NCBI GenBank assembly: GCA_900544245.1 | Contig: UQUH01000026.1 | Span: 1-22,540, forward strand | From: an uncultured Coriobacteriaceae bacterium | GTDB lineage: Bacteria; Actinomycetota; Coriobacteriia; Coriobacteriales; QAMH01 | Reading direction: 5' to 3' | DNA length: 22,540 bases | Shown here: positions 1-7,473 of the stretch, in pieces | Position numbering within the stretch: the first letter of the stretch is position 1 | How the letters are laid out: the number at the start of each line of letters is the position of its first letter | Made by a program: the position numbers and the translations under genes | The notes under the pieces: model-generated | Databases searched by the model: none | What the model saw: the letters and a program-made list of their open reading frames with translations, nothing else | What the model was told of the DNA's origin: nothing

Positions 1-552
1 GCGAGCCACGTCGCGGAAGGAGAACATGAATGATTCGGCATCGTCGACGAGGCGCATGACGTGGTACCAGGTCTCGCCGTCTGCCTCGGCCTCGTCGATG
101 CGATATTGGCAGCGTCCGTCGTCCTGGATGACACCCGGCGCAAAGCGTATGGGTGCCGCGATGTTGTAGGCAAAGCCGACGTCGGTGATCCAGGGATCGG
201 ACGCGGGATCGTCGGGGTCGGTCACCATGAGGAAGACGTGGTCGAACTCATCCCCGTCATCGTAGATGCGCCCGCCCCTGAGCTCGACGTCGAAACCGAG
301 AGCATGCAGGGCCGCAGCGTAGAGAAAGTTGAGCTCGTAGCAGATGCCGCCGCGCCTGCGACGCACGATCTTGTCGAAAAGCCCCGCCTCGCTCAGGTCC
401 AGGGGAACCTTGCCCGCGAGGATGTCGAGGTTCTCGAAGGGGACCGTCTCGAGGTGGGCCCGCTGCATCATGCCGATGCCCGCGATATCGCGCACGGGCT
501 CTTCGGAAAGGCCGATGCGATCGAGGTACGCGATGAGTTGCTGCCGGTCCAA
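1..552 (-). CDS. nat: Arylamine N-acetyltransferase, 5' part (runs off the window)
   Basis: Cytosolic enzyme that moves an acetyl (or other acyl) group from CoA to aromatic amines and hydrazines through a Cys-His-Asp triad. The visible 184 residues contain the family landmarks VPFENLDI (about 37-44) and RRGGICYELN with the catalytic Cys at residue 71. The triad His is at 105 (DHVFLMV) and the triad Asp at 124 (WITDVGFA). These positions match the usual bacterial spacing. The start is TTG at 552-550, chosen because GAGGAG lies 5 bases upstream and the first conserved helix follows at once. Family members are about 250-280 residues, so roughly the last third lies beyond base 1. It sits just downstream of a tRNA terminator, with only about 30 bases between. 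Its own promoter is not obvious, and it may depend on read-through. Confidence 0.9.
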   Translation of the reverse strand, partial: MDRQQLIAYLDRIGLSEEPVRDIAGIGMMQRAHLETVPFENLDILAGKVPLDLSEAGLFDKIVRRRRGGICYELNFLYAAALHALGFDVELRGGRIYDDGDEFDHVFLMVTDPDDPASDPWITDVGFAYNIAAPIRFAPGVIQDDGRCQYRIDEAEADGETWYHVMRLVDDAESFMFSFRDVAR

Positions 553-584
553 CGGATCTCCTCGGTTATCGTTAACTCAATATC

Positions 585-613
585 AAAAGGTCAGCGACAC
601 AAGCCGCTGACCT
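585..613 (-). terminator. Rho-independent terminator of the tRNA-Arg gene
   Basis: Read on the minus strand, a perfect 9-bp stem AGGTCAGCG / CGCTGACCT encloses an 8-base loop and is followed by TTTTG. It lies 10 bases after the encoded CCA of the tRNA, as expected for a single-gene tRNA transcript. Confidence 0.8.
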
Positions 614-622
614 GAGGTTTCG

Positions 623-698
623 TGGTGGCCCTGATACGATTCGAACGTACGACACCCGCTTTAGGAGAGCGGTGCTCTATCCCCTGAGCTACAGAGCC
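623..698 (-). tRNA. tRNA-Arg, anticodon CCU
   Basis: The minus strand folds into a full cloverleaf. The acceptor stem is GGCTCTG paired with CAGGGCC (one G-U). The D arm is GCTC...GAGC. The anticodon stem is CCGCT/AGCGG with loop CTCCTAA, giving anticodon CCT, which reads the Arg codon AGG. The T arm is GTACG-TTCGAAT-CGTAT. The discriminator is A and CCA is genomically encoded at 625-623. A promoter-like box lies just upstream and a terminator just downstream, so this looks like a single-gene transcript. Confidence 0.96.
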
Positions 699-708
699 AG
701 CTCGCAGT

Positions 709-717
709 ATTCTAGCA
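709..717 (-). promoter_or_regulatory. Extended -10 promoter of tRNA-Arg
   Basis: The minus strand reads TGCTAGAAT, an extended -10 (TGn plus TAGAAT), ending about 10 bases before the mature tRNA 5' end. There is no good -35: the corresponding bases (732-737) fall at the edge of the inverted-repeat element at 733-810. The element may therefore have displaced or replaced the original -35. Seen by eye, not scored. Confidence 0.55.
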
Positions 718-732
718 GAGAACGATGAGGCA

Positions 733-810
733 GATGAGACACATTGGGCAGGTACATCTGTCTCATTTAAGACCAGATGAGACAGATGTACCTGCCCAAT
801 GTGTCTCATC
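733..810. repeat. REP/BIME-like element: perfect 34-bp inverted repeat, 10-base loop
   Basis: Bases 733-766 are the exact reverse complement of 777-810, with loop TTAAGACCAG. Each arm is itself bounded by ATGAGACA and TGTCTCAT, so it can also fold alone. Two head-to-head palindromic units are typical of BIMEs made from REP sequences and mobilised in trans by single-strand (RAYT, Y1) transposases. No transposase gene is in this window. The element fits between the tRNA promoter and trmO, and its outermost two bases are part of the trmO TGA stop. It could act as a terminator for trmO, but no T-tract follows. Confidence 0.75.
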
Positions 811-1495
811 ACTCCACCGAGTGCACGGTGAGGGTATCACCGTCGACGGAAAAACACACGGTCCAGGATCCGTAGCGCATCTCGTAGACGCGCTCGGGAT
901 CATCGTGGTAGGCCGGACGCGGATCACGGGCCAGGGCGGCAAGCACCGCCGTTGCGTCATCGCCCAGTCGCTCCAAAACCTCGTCATCGCAATCGACGAT
1001 GAGGACGCCTTCGTTCGGATCGGACGCGAAGCCACCCGAGGCCTGCGGATGCGCATCGGCGTAGGGCAGATAGGGCTTGATGTCGTAAATGGGCGTCTTG
1101 TCCAGCAAGTCGACGCCGCTCACCTCGAGCACGGTGCCCTTGCCCTTCGTCTTCACGACATTCTCGAGCTTGACGACAGACAATCCGAGCTCGTTTGGTC
1201 TAAAGGGAGAACGTGTCGCGAAGACGCCGCGCTTCTCGTTGCCACCCAGACGCGGCGGGCGCACGAGTGGCGAGAACTCGCCTGCCTCGACATCGGAGAA
1301 CCCCCAGATCAGCCAGAGGTGGCTAAACCCCTCGATACCACGCAGGGCATCGGGATCGCGGTACTTGGGCTCGAAGACGATGGTGCCCTTCGCCTCGGTG
1401 ACCAGTCCGCTTTGGCGCGGAATCCCGAACTTCTCGGGAAACGGCGTGCGGATGTGCGCGATGGGCTCGATCTCGTATGTCTCGTCTCTTGTCAT
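809..1495 (-). CDS. trmO: tRNA (N6-threonylcarbamoyladenosine37-N6) methyltransferase TrmO / TsaA family
   Basis: Predicted SAM-dependent enzyme of the UPF0066 (TsaA/YaeB) family. In E. coli this family adds the methyl of m6t6A at position 37 of threonine tRNA. The 228-residue protein carries the family signatures GFSHLWLIWGF, ATRSPFRPNELGLS and YDIKPYLPYADA, and the C-terminal DPRPAYHDDPERVY segment found in the E. coli protein. The ATG at 1495 was chosen because GAGGGAA lies 5 bases upstream and family similarity starts within 10 residues. An in-frame ATG at 1567 would run through the neighbouring hairpin element. It follows ispG after 186 bases, almost all of them the repeat element at 1514-1681. 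Its stop codon abuts the 34-bp inverted repeat. Confidence 0.92.
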   Translation of the reverse strand: MTRDETYEIEPIAHIRTPFPEKFGIPRQSGLVTEAKGTIVFEPKYRDPDALRGIEGFSHLWLIWGFSDVEAGEFSPLVRPPRLGGNEKRGVFATRSPFRPNELGLSVVKLENVVKTKGKGTVLEVSGVDLLDKTPIYDIKPYLPYADAHPQASGGFASDPNEGVLIVDCDDEVLERLGDDATAVLAALARDPRPAYHDDPERVYEMRYGSWTVCFSVDGDTLTVHSVE

Positions 1496-1513
1496 TACCG
1501 TTCCCTCGAATTC

Positions 1514-1681
1514 GGGCAGGACATGCCACGCATTCGGGCTTGCTTTCGCACCCGATTTGCGATTCATTGCGAAGCCGCTGCGGAACTCGCACGCAAAGAG
1601 CGCGTGCTCAGACAGTCCTCGCGCCCGCTTCGCATGAATCGCTCATCTGCTCAAGATGCCCGATGCGAGGCATGTCCTCCC
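1514..1681 (-). repeat. Structured intergenic element A: conserved 51-base head on a gene-specific long stem
   Basis: The whole gap between the ispG stop and the trmO ribosome-binding site folds as one long imperfect hairpin. The outer stem pairs 1514-1539 with 1658-1681 (blocks GGACATGCC, CGCAT and CGGGC). The inner stem pairs 1559-1575 with 1627-1642 (GCGATTCAT and GCGAAGC, one bulge). The apical region 1572-1622, read on the minus strand, starts GCGAGGACTGT and holds a small hairpin GCACGC/GCGTGC around a CTTT-type loop. It ends GAGTTCCGCAGC plus GGCTT. It matches 10160-10210 on the plus strand at 48 of 51 positions, all differences being transitions. The stems of the two copies are unrelated in sequence. 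There is no T-tract, so it is not a standard terminator. Function unknown. Confidence 0.85.
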
Positions 1682-2770
1682 CTATAACGTCTCGATTAGC
1701 GCGAACAGCTCGTCGACGATGGAATCGGCGGGCACGCGGCGCAGCTTCTCCCCACGTGCGAACAGCAGTCCCTCCTCGCGACCGCAGGCCACGCCCACGT
1801 CAGCGAAGCGCGCCTCGCCCGGACCGTTGACGACGCAGCCCATGACCGCGACCTTGAGCGGTTTGTTGATCGTCGCGAGACGACGCGTGACCTCATCTGC
1901 GATGGGGATGAGGTCGACCTGACAACGGCTGCACGTGGGACATGAGACGATTTCGGGCTTGCAGCGGCGCACATCGACGGCGGAGAGGATGTCGAAGGCC
2001 ACGGCAATCTCCTCGACGGGGTCGGCCGTGAGCGAGACGCGCATGGTGTCGCCTATGCCCTCGGCGAGCAGCATGCCAAGTCCCGCAGCCGATTTGACAG
2101 TGCCCTGGCGCACCCCGCCGGCCTCGGTGACGCCGATATGCAGCGGCACTTCGGGCATGCTTTGCGAGAGACTGCGGTACGCATCGACGGTCGTCATCAC
2201 GTCATGTGCCTTGGCGGAGACGACGATGTCCCTGAATCCACGATCCAGAAAATGCTCGACGAAGCCCTCGGCAGAGAGCGCAAGCTTCTCGGCCTGCGTC
2301 AGATCGTCACGCGCGGCCAGCGAATCCTCGAGCGAGCCGGCGTTGACACCGATGCGTATGGGGATGCCGGCCTCGCCTGCCGCCTCGATGACGGCATCGA
2401 CCTTGCTCATCGATCCGATATTGCCCGGATTGATGCGCAAGCCCGCCGCATGCTCATGGCATGCCCCCATCGCAATCTGGTAGTCGAAGTGTACGTCGGC
2501 AACGACGGGCAGCGGGCTTTGCAGCGCAACTTGGCCGAAGCGCGCGATCGAGGCGCGATTGGGGATGGCAACGCGCACGATCTCGCACCCTGCCTTGGTC
2601 AGGCGTCCGATCTGCGCAAGATTGCCTTCAACATCTAGCCACGGGCCATCTGGCCCGTCAATCATGGGGGCGTTGGTCATCGACTGGACGCTGACGGGGG
2701 CCCCTCCCCCAATCGGCACGTTGCCGACATGCACGCGATGCGTCGCGTTGCGCGGCGTTTCAAAGTCCAT
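1682..2770 (-). CDS. ispG: 4-hydroxy-3-methylbut-2-en-1-yl diphosphate synthase (IspG/GcpE)
   Basis: Cytosolic [4Fe-4S] enzyme of the MEP pathway. It reductively converts 2-C-methyl-D-erythritol 2,4-cyclodiphosphate to HMBPP using flavodoxin or ferredoxin. The 362 residues show the TIM-barrel start (SVQSMTN, EIVRVAIPN, DVHFDYQIA, GLRINPGN). The cluster ligands are in SCPTCSR and in the C-terminal GCVVNGPGEA. Length is normal for the short bacterial type. A few extra residues (MIDGPDGPW) follow SMTNAP. The ATG at 2770 is 3 bases after the stop of the M50 protease gene, with AAGGGA straddling that stop, so translation is probably coupled. dxr, two genes upstream in the same operon, makes an earlier intermediate of the same pathway. 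The repeat element A begins directly after its TAG stop. Confidence 0.97.
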   Translation of the reverse strand: MDFETPRNATHRVHVGNVPIGGGAPVSVQSMTNAPMIDGPDGPWLDVEGNLAQIGRLTKAGCEIVRVAIPNRASIARFGQVALQSPLPVVADVHFDYQIAMGACHEHAAGLRINPGNIGSMSKVDAVIEAAGEAGIPIRIGVNAGSLEDSLAARDDLTQAEKLALSAEGFVEHFLDRGFRDIVVSAKAHDVMTTVDAYRSLSQSMPEVPLHIGVTEAGGVRQGTVKSAAGLGMLLAEGIGDTMRVSLTADPVEEIAVAFDILSAVDVRRCKPEIVSCPTCSRCQVDLIPIADEVTRRLATINKPLKVAVMGCVVNGPGEARFADVGVACGREEGLLFARGEKLRRVPADSIVDELFALIETL

Positions 2771-2773
2771 GCG

Positions 2774-4057
2774 CTATCCCTTCAAGAAGAAGTTGACGAT
2801 ATCCTGCCGCAGCAGGAAGACGAACAGGACAAGCAGCAACGCGATAACGACGAAGGTAATCGCGTTGACGACGCGCGCGGGTACCGCGCGATGCGTGACA
2901 CGTTGGATGACCTCGATGAGGATGCGCCCGCCGTCAAGGGGCGGCAGGGGAAGCAGGTTCACGACTGCCAAGGAGAGCGAGACGATCGCGATGATGTAGA
3001 GTAGCGGCACGATTCCCGCCGACGCGGCCCGCTCGCTCATGACGGCGATACCGACGACGGAGGTCGATTGACTCAGGGTGTCGGCCGCCGTGGCGGGATT
3101 GAAGAGGCTGAGGTAGCCTTGCACGGTGAGCGCAAGATAATCCCATGATGCGCCCAGTGCCTCCCAGACGGGCAGGTGGTATTGCTCCTGTCCGGCGTAT
3201 ATGCCAAGTCTGGGCGATCCGTCCTCTCCCATGCCGACGACAATCGTCGTGCTCGTCACCTGCCCCGCACGCTCGTAGACGACGTCGGCCGCCTCGCCCG
3301 GCTCGAGCCCGGCGATGGCCATCGAGAGCGCCTGCCAATCGGGAACGTCGGTGCCGTCGATCGCAACGATCGTGTCGCCAGCCTGCAGGCCCGCCTCGAA
3401 AGCCGGGCCATCTGCCACGACGTCGCTGATCGTCGTCGTGGCGACGGTGAGGCCGATGCCGCAGAAGATCACGAGAAGCAACACGAACGCGAGCAGGACG
3501 TTCATGAACGGACCGGCAAAGAGCGTTACCAGACGCCTGGGAAACGACAGCGCGCGATAGGTGTGCGAGCGCTCCTCGTCGAGCAACGCTTGCGGGTCAT
3601 CGACCTCGCGTGCCTGTCCGAGCTCGAACCCGTCGCGCGCCGGTGCGGAGTACGTGTCGTCAGGGCCGTGCTTCTTGGGCGCGACAATGGAACCCCACCC
3701 GTCGAGTATGACGAGCGCAAGCTCGGCAGACTCCACATCGAGGTCGCAGCCGAGCGCCACGTGCGCGACGTCGGCCCTGCCATGTCGGTACACGTAGGCA
3801 AGCACGCTGGCCAGGTTGGGATCCTCGACATCGCCTTCCATGCCGGCGATGCGATTGTAACCGCCCAGAGGAATGCAGGTGACGCCGTAGCGGCATCCGT
3901 TTCTCTCAAAGCCGATATTGGGGCCCGGCATGCCGATCATGAACTCGGTAACGCGCACGCCAAAGGCACGCGCGGCGATGAAATGGCCCAGTTCGTGCAC
4001 GAGCGTGAGCACGCCTATGATGACGATGAACCAGAATATGATGGCGAGCACGTTCAC
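2774..4057 (-). CDS. rseP: Site-2 (M50, RseP/RasP family) membrane zinc metalloprotease with internal insertion
   Basis: Membrane-embedded protease expected to cut transmembrane segments of regulatory proteins such as anti-sigma factors. The 427-residue protein has the zinc motif HELGH at 21-25 inside the first membrane helix, then IPLGGY near 62-67 and AGPFMNVLL near 181-189. A PDZ domain follows (GLQAGDTIVAIDG). The third zinc-ligand motif is NLLPLPPLDGGR, with a last membrane helix near the C-terminus. Between GGY and the second core helix lie roughly 100 residues where E. coli RseP has about 35. Part of this insert (about 95-130) resembles a winged helix. The start is GTG at 4057, with GAGGGG 12 bases upstream and the hydrophobic helix beginning at once. 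An in-frame ATG further upstream would overlap dxr by over 300 bases and encode an arginine-rich antisense-like stretch. It is 8 bases from dxr. Confidence 0.92.
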   Translation of the reverse strand: MNVLAIIFWFIVIIGVLTLVHELGHFIAARAFGVRVTEFMIGMPGPNIGFERNGCRYGVTCIPLGGYNRIAGMEGDVEDPNLASVLAYVYRHGRADVAHVALGCDLDVESAELALVILDGWGSIVAPKKHGPDDTYSAPARDGFELGQAREVDDPQALLDEERSHTYRALSFPRRLVTLFAGPFMNVLLAFVLLLVIFCGIGLTVATTTISDVVADGPAFEAGLQAGDTIVAIDGTDVPDWQALSMAIAGLEPGEAADVVYERAGQVTSTTIVVGMGEDGSPRLGIYAGQEQYHLPVWEALGASWDYLALTVQGYLSLFNPATAADTLSQSTSVVGIAVMSERAASAGIVPLLYIIAIVSLSLAVVNLLPLPPLDGGRILIEVIQRVTHRAVPARVVNAITFVVIALLLVLFVFLLRQDIVNFFLKG

Positions 4058-4065
4058 GAGGCGGA

Positions 4066-5220
4066 CTATCCCCTCGTCAGGATATCGGACGCGAGCGCAC
4101 GGGAGCGTGCATCGATATCCTCGAGCTGCTCGAGCGATTCGACCGGTTCGCTTCCCATCTGCTCCATGACCCGCTCGACGGTGGCGTCGATATCGGTCAA
4201 GCGACAGGCATCCGCCAGGAAAGCCGCCACGGCGACCTCGTTTGCCGCGTTCATCACGCAGGGAAGCGTGCCACCCGTACGCCCCGCCTCGAGCGCGAGC
4301 GCCAGGCAGCGGAAGGTCTCCAGGTCCGGATCGAGGAACTCGAGTGGCCCCATCTGCGTGAAATCGACCTGCGTTGCCGGACTCTCCCACCTATGCGGAT
4401 AGCTCAGCGCGAACTGGATGGGTATGCGCATGTCGGCAACGCCCAGATGCGCCTTGACCGACCCATCGACGTACTCGACCATCGAATGCACGCATGACTG
4501 CGGATGCACGACGACGCGGATGTCATCCGTCTTCACGTCGAAGAGATGTTGCGCCTCGATGACCTCGAGACCCTTGTTCATGAGCGTCGCCGAATCGATG
4601 GTGATCTTGGGACCCATGTTCCACGTGGGGTGCGCGAGCGCCTGAGCCGCGGTGACCTCCGCCAGCTGTTCGCGCGTCATGCCGCGAAACGGACCACCCG
4701 AGCAGGTGAGCCAGATCCTACGTGCCTCGTCGGGAAACTCCCCCAGATAGCACTGGTAAATCGCCGAGTGCTCGGAATCGACGGGCAACAGGGTCTCGTG
4801 CGTGGCAAGCGGCATGATGAGGTCGCCACCCACGACGAGCGACTCCTTGTTGGCGAGCGCGAGGGTGCGGCCAGCTTTGAGCGTGTCGTAGGAGGCGCGC
4901 ATGCCCGCCTCGCCCGAAAGCGCGTTGAGCACGACATCGACATCGTCGAGCTGCGTGAGGGCCGCGACGGCAGTTGCGCCAAAGCCAACGCGCACGTCGT
5001 CGCCGAGCTGCGCGAGCGCCGTCGCGTCACGCACGCCTTCATCGCCAAAGGCCAGATGCTTGCAGCCAAACTCGCGTGCGAAGGCCACGGCCTCGTCCAC
5101 ACGTCGGCCTGCCGCCAGGGCGACGACCTCGATCCTGTCGGCGTGCATGCGCGCGACATCGAGCGCTTGCGTGCCAATGGAACCGGTGGCGCCTAGAATG
5201 ACGAGACGCAGGGTATCCAT
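4066..5220 (-). CDS. dxr: 1-deoxy-D-xylulose 5-phosphate reductoisomerase
   Basis: Cytosolic MEP-pathway enzyme that rearranges and reduces DXP to 2-C-methyl-D-erythritol 4-phosphate with NADPH and a divalent metal. The 384 residues include the NADPH loop GATGSIG (about 10-16), NKESLVVGG, and the metal and substrate region SEHSAIYQC. They also include the flexible-loop region TCSGGPFRG, the motif NKGLEVIEAQHLF and HPQSCVHSMVEY. The length is typical. The ATG at 5220 is chosen because AAAGGAAAG lies just upstream and the Rossmann strand begins four residues later; an upstream in-frame ATG lacks homology. It lies 13 bases after cdsA and 8 before the M50 protease gene, the common bacterial order cdsA-dxr-rseP-ispG. 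Confidence 0.97.
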   Translation of the reverse strand: MDTLRLVILGATGSIGTQALDVARMHADRIEVVALAAGRRVDEAVAFAREFGCKHLAFGDEGVRDATALAQLGDDVRVGFGATAVAALTQLDDVDVVLNALSGEAGMRASYDTLKAGRTLALANKESLVVGGDLIMPLATHETLLPVDSEHSAIYQCYLGEFPDEARRIWLTCSGGPFRGMTREQLAEVTAAQALAHPTWNMGPKITIDSATLMNKGLEVIEAQHLFDVKTDDIRVVVHPQSCVHSMVEYVDGSVKAHLGVADMRIPIQFALSYPHRWESPATQVDFTQMGPLEFLDPDLETFRCLALALEAGRTGGTLPCVMNAANEVAVAAFLADACRLTDIDATVERVMEQMGSEPVESLEQLEDIDARSRALASDILTRG

Positions 5221-5233
5221 GTTCTTTCCTTTC

Positions 5234-6094
5234 CTACAGTGCGATTCCGATGAGCGCGAAGATGTAGGGAGCACCGGCTACCATGCCATAAGCGGCCACG
5301 GAGCCGAAGATGATCGAGTCACAGCGGTCGAGCAGGCCGCCGTGCCCCGGCATGATGTCACCGGAATCTTTGGCGGAAAACCCGCGTTTGATGTGGGATT
5401 CGGTCAAATCGCCGATGATTCCCGCATACCCCACGACAATGCCCGATATGACGGCCCAAACGTAGCCGAAACCGCAGTTGGGAACGAACACGACGATGAG
5501 CACCCAGAAGATGACGCTCGCGAGCATGCCGCAGGCGACGCCCTCCCAGGTCTTCTTGGGCGAGATGTGGGGCGCGAACTTGTGCCTGCCGAAAGCTGAG
5601 CCACCCAGATAGGCAAAGCCGTCATTGGCCCAGATGCTGCCCAGGACCAAAAAGCACATGAGGCCGCCCTCGAGCCCCGGGACGACGCCACGCAGCATCA
5701 CGAAGGACGAGAGCATGAGACCCGTGTACAGGTAGCCGAACAGGGTAAGCGCCACGTCGACGATGGTATCCTCGACGTGCGCGAAGTAGCGCATGAGCAT
5801 GATGATACCCGCGATGAACGAGACGGTCAGCGCGGCGACGACCACATGCCCGGTATTGACCACGAGGCACATGGCCAAGGGGATGAGACCCGCCGTGACG
5901 GTGCCGATGACGATGTAGGGATGATAGCCATTGCCCTTCGCCATGCGGAGGAACTCGTAGCAGCACAGTGCGGCCGTGGCGGCGATGACGATGACCGTCG
6001 TGTACCACGACACGATAGTGGCAACCGAGGTGATGGTGACGTATACCGCGCCGACCCCGACGCGACGTGTCAGGTCCTTGACGTTAATCGCCAT
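5234..6094 (-). CDS. cdsA: Phosphatidate cytidylyltransferase (CDP-diacylglycerol synthase)
   Basis: Polytopic inner-membrane enzyme that joins phosphatidic acid and CTP to give CDP-diacylglycerol, precursor of phosphatidylglycerol, cardiolipin and other phospholipids. The 286-residue protein has many hydrophobic helices from residue 15 onward. It carries the full CdsA signature near the C-terminus: SHIKRGFSAKDSGD followed by PGHGGLLDRCDS. The ATG at 6094 has GGGGTG 7 bases upstream. A TTG at 6106 in the same frame would add only four residues (MGCA) and cannot be excluded. It is 15 bases from uppS. Both enzymes work in membrane-lipid and envelope supply and share this block in many bacteria. 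Confidence 0.95.
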   Translation of the reverse strand: MAINVKDLTRRVGVGAVYVTITSVATIVSWYTTVIVIAATAALCCYEFLRMAKGNGYHPYIVIGTVTAGLIPLAMCLVVNTGHVVVAALTVSFIAGIIMLMRYFAHVEDTIVDVALTLFGYLYTGLMLSSFVMLRGVVPGLEGGLMCFLVLGSIWANDGFAYLGGSAFGRHKFAPHISPKKTWEGVACGMLASVIFWVLIVVFVPNCGFGYVWAVISGIVVGYAGIIGDLTESHIKRGFSAKDSGDIMPGHGGLLDRCDSIIFGSVAAYGMVAGAPYIFALIGIAL

Positions 6095-6109
6095 CGCACA
6101 CCCCAAACA

Positions 6110-6892
6110 TCACTCATCGACCTTGCCAAAGCGGCGGTTGCGTGCCTGGAAGTCAAGCAGTGCGCGCAGAAGCTCGTAGCGATCGAAATCGGGCCAGAGC
6201 ACGTCGGTCACGTAGAACTCCGCATAGGCAAGCTGCCAGAGCAGGAAGTTCGACAGGCGCAGCTCGCCGCTCGTGCGAATGAGCAGGTCAGGGTCGGGCA
6301 TACCGGCCGTGTACAGATGCGCCGACAGAAGATCCTCTGAGATGGCCTCGCTCGTGAGCTCGCCTGTCTCGACCTTGCGCGCAATTGCGCGCGCGGCATC
6401 CGTGATCTCGAGACGTGACCCGTAGTTGACGGCGATGGCGAGCGTCATGCCGCCATTCTTGGCAGTGCGTTTCTCGGCCTGCCTGAAGATGGTGCGCGTG
6501 GCAAGCGGAAGGTCCTCGACGCGCCCCAGGAGCTTGATGCGCACCTTCTCCTCGTCAAGACCATCGACTTCGGCACCCATCGTCTTGGCGAAGAGGTCCA
6601 TGAGACCCGTGACCTCCGTCTTGGGCCGATTCCAGTTCTCCGTGGAAAACGAGTAGATGGTGAGGTAACGCACGCCGATGTCATTGCAAGTGGTGATAGC
6701 CTCGCGTACGGCGCGAATGCCGGCCTTATGACCCTCGCCGCGGTCAAGGCCGCGCTGCTTGGCCCAACGGCCGTTGCCATCCATGATGATGGCAACGTGC
6801 TTGGGGATTCTGCTCGTATCGAGTGCGTGTACGTCGAGCTCTGCGGGAGGTTCGGGAAAGATCTCCTCCAGTGTGGATGGTCTCTCGCTCAA
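6110..6892 (-). CDS. uppS: Isoprenyl (undecaprenyl) diphosphate synthase, cis type
   Basis: Adds isopentenyl diphosphate units to farnesyl diphosphate in cis to make the long polyprenyl diphosphate that carries peptidoglycan precursors. Its C5 substrates come from the MEP pathway served by dxr and ispG of the same operon. The 260 residues hold HVAIIMDGNGRWA with the catalytic Asp at 38. They also hold GHKAG, YSFSTENWNRP, and the C-terminal DLLIRTSGELRLSNFLLWQ and LWPDF motifs. The N-terminal 28 residues are an extra acidic lead. The start is TTG at 6892 with GGGAG upstream, 8 bases after the frr stop. No better start lies between it and the conserved core. Confidence 0.97.
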   Translation of the reverse strand: MSERPSTLEEIFPEPPAELDVHALDTSRIPKHVAIIMDGNGRWAKQRGLDRGEGHKAGIRAVREAITTCNDIGVRYLTIYSFSTENWNRPKTEVTGLMDLFAKTMGAEVDGLDEEKVRIKLLGRVEDLPLATRTIFRQAEKRTAKNGGMTLAIAVNYGSRLEITDAARAIARKVETGELTSEAISEDLLSAHLYTAGMPDPDLLIRTSGELRLSNFLLWQLAYAEFYVTDVLWPDFDRYELLRALLDFQARNRRFGKVDE

Positions 6893-6900
6893 AATGCTCC

Positions 6901-7458
6901 CTATATTTCCATGACCTCGGCCTCTTTCACGGAAAGGGCCGCGTCGATTTTCGCGATGAAATCGTCGGTGATCTTCTGGAGCTGCTCTTCGGCGCGATGT
7001 AGCTCATCCTCGCTGATCTCGCCGTCCTTCTTGAGGCGCTCGATCTTGTTCTTGGCATCGCGGCGAGCATTGCGCACGGCAACGCGGCGGTTCTCGGCAG
7101 CGGCCTTGCACTCCTTGACGATCTCGCGACGACGTTCCTCGGTGGGAGCGGGGAACGGCAGGCGAATGATGCCGGAACCATCGTTATTGGGCGTGATGCC
7201 CAGATTGGCGGAGAGGATGGCCTTCTCGACAGGGCCGAGCAGGGACTTGTCCCACGGCTCGATGGTCATGAGGTTGCCCTCGGGAATCTTGATGGCACCG
7301 ACCTGCGAGACGGGCGTTGCCACGCCATAGTAGTCGACCTTCACGTTATCGAGGATGCTGGCCGAGGGACGACCCGTGTTGAGTTTCGAGAAATCCTGGT
7401 CGAGCGCCTTGACCGCGCGGGTCATGGCCTCCTTTGCCTGATCGAGTTCTTCTGACAC
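6901..7458 (-). CDS. frr: Ribosome recycling factor
   Basis: Works with EF-G to split the post-termination ribosome. The 185 residues match the usual length and family pattern. N-terminal and C-terminal coiled-coil helices surround the compact domain (KVDYYGVATPVSQVGAI, LMTIEPWDKSLLGPVEKAI, SNLGI-like SANLGITPNNDG, IIRLPFPAPTEERRREIVK). The conserved C-terminal segment RNARRDAKNKIERLKKDG is present. The start is GTG at 7458 with AAGGAG 7 bases upstream. It lies 15 bases downstream of pyrH, in the classical pyrH-frr pair. Confidence 0.98.
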   Translation of the reverse strand: MSEELDQAKEAMTRAVKALDQDFSKLNTGRPSASILDNVKVDYYGVATPVSQVGAIKIPEGNLMTIEPWDKSLLGPVEKAILSANLGITPNNDGSGIIRLPFPAPTEERRREIVKECKAAAENRRVAVRNARRDAKNKIERLKKDGEISEDELHRAEEQLQKITDDFIAKIDAALSVKEAEVMEI

Positions 7459-7473
7459 CTTACGTCTCCTTCT

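Noticed and set aside
725..1687. Plus-strand open frame of 320 codons across the inverted repeat and trmO
   Set aside because: Runs through a palindrome and two intergenic elements, antisense to trmO.
4058..4390. N-terminal extension of the M50 protease from an upstream ATG
   Set aside because: Would overlap dxr by over 300 bases and encodes Gly/Arg-rich sequence unlike the family; the hydrophobic helix starts at GTG 4057.
3176..4402. Plus-strand open frame of 408 codons opposite the M50 protease gene
   Set aside because: Antisense shadow; composition biased and no recognisable motif.
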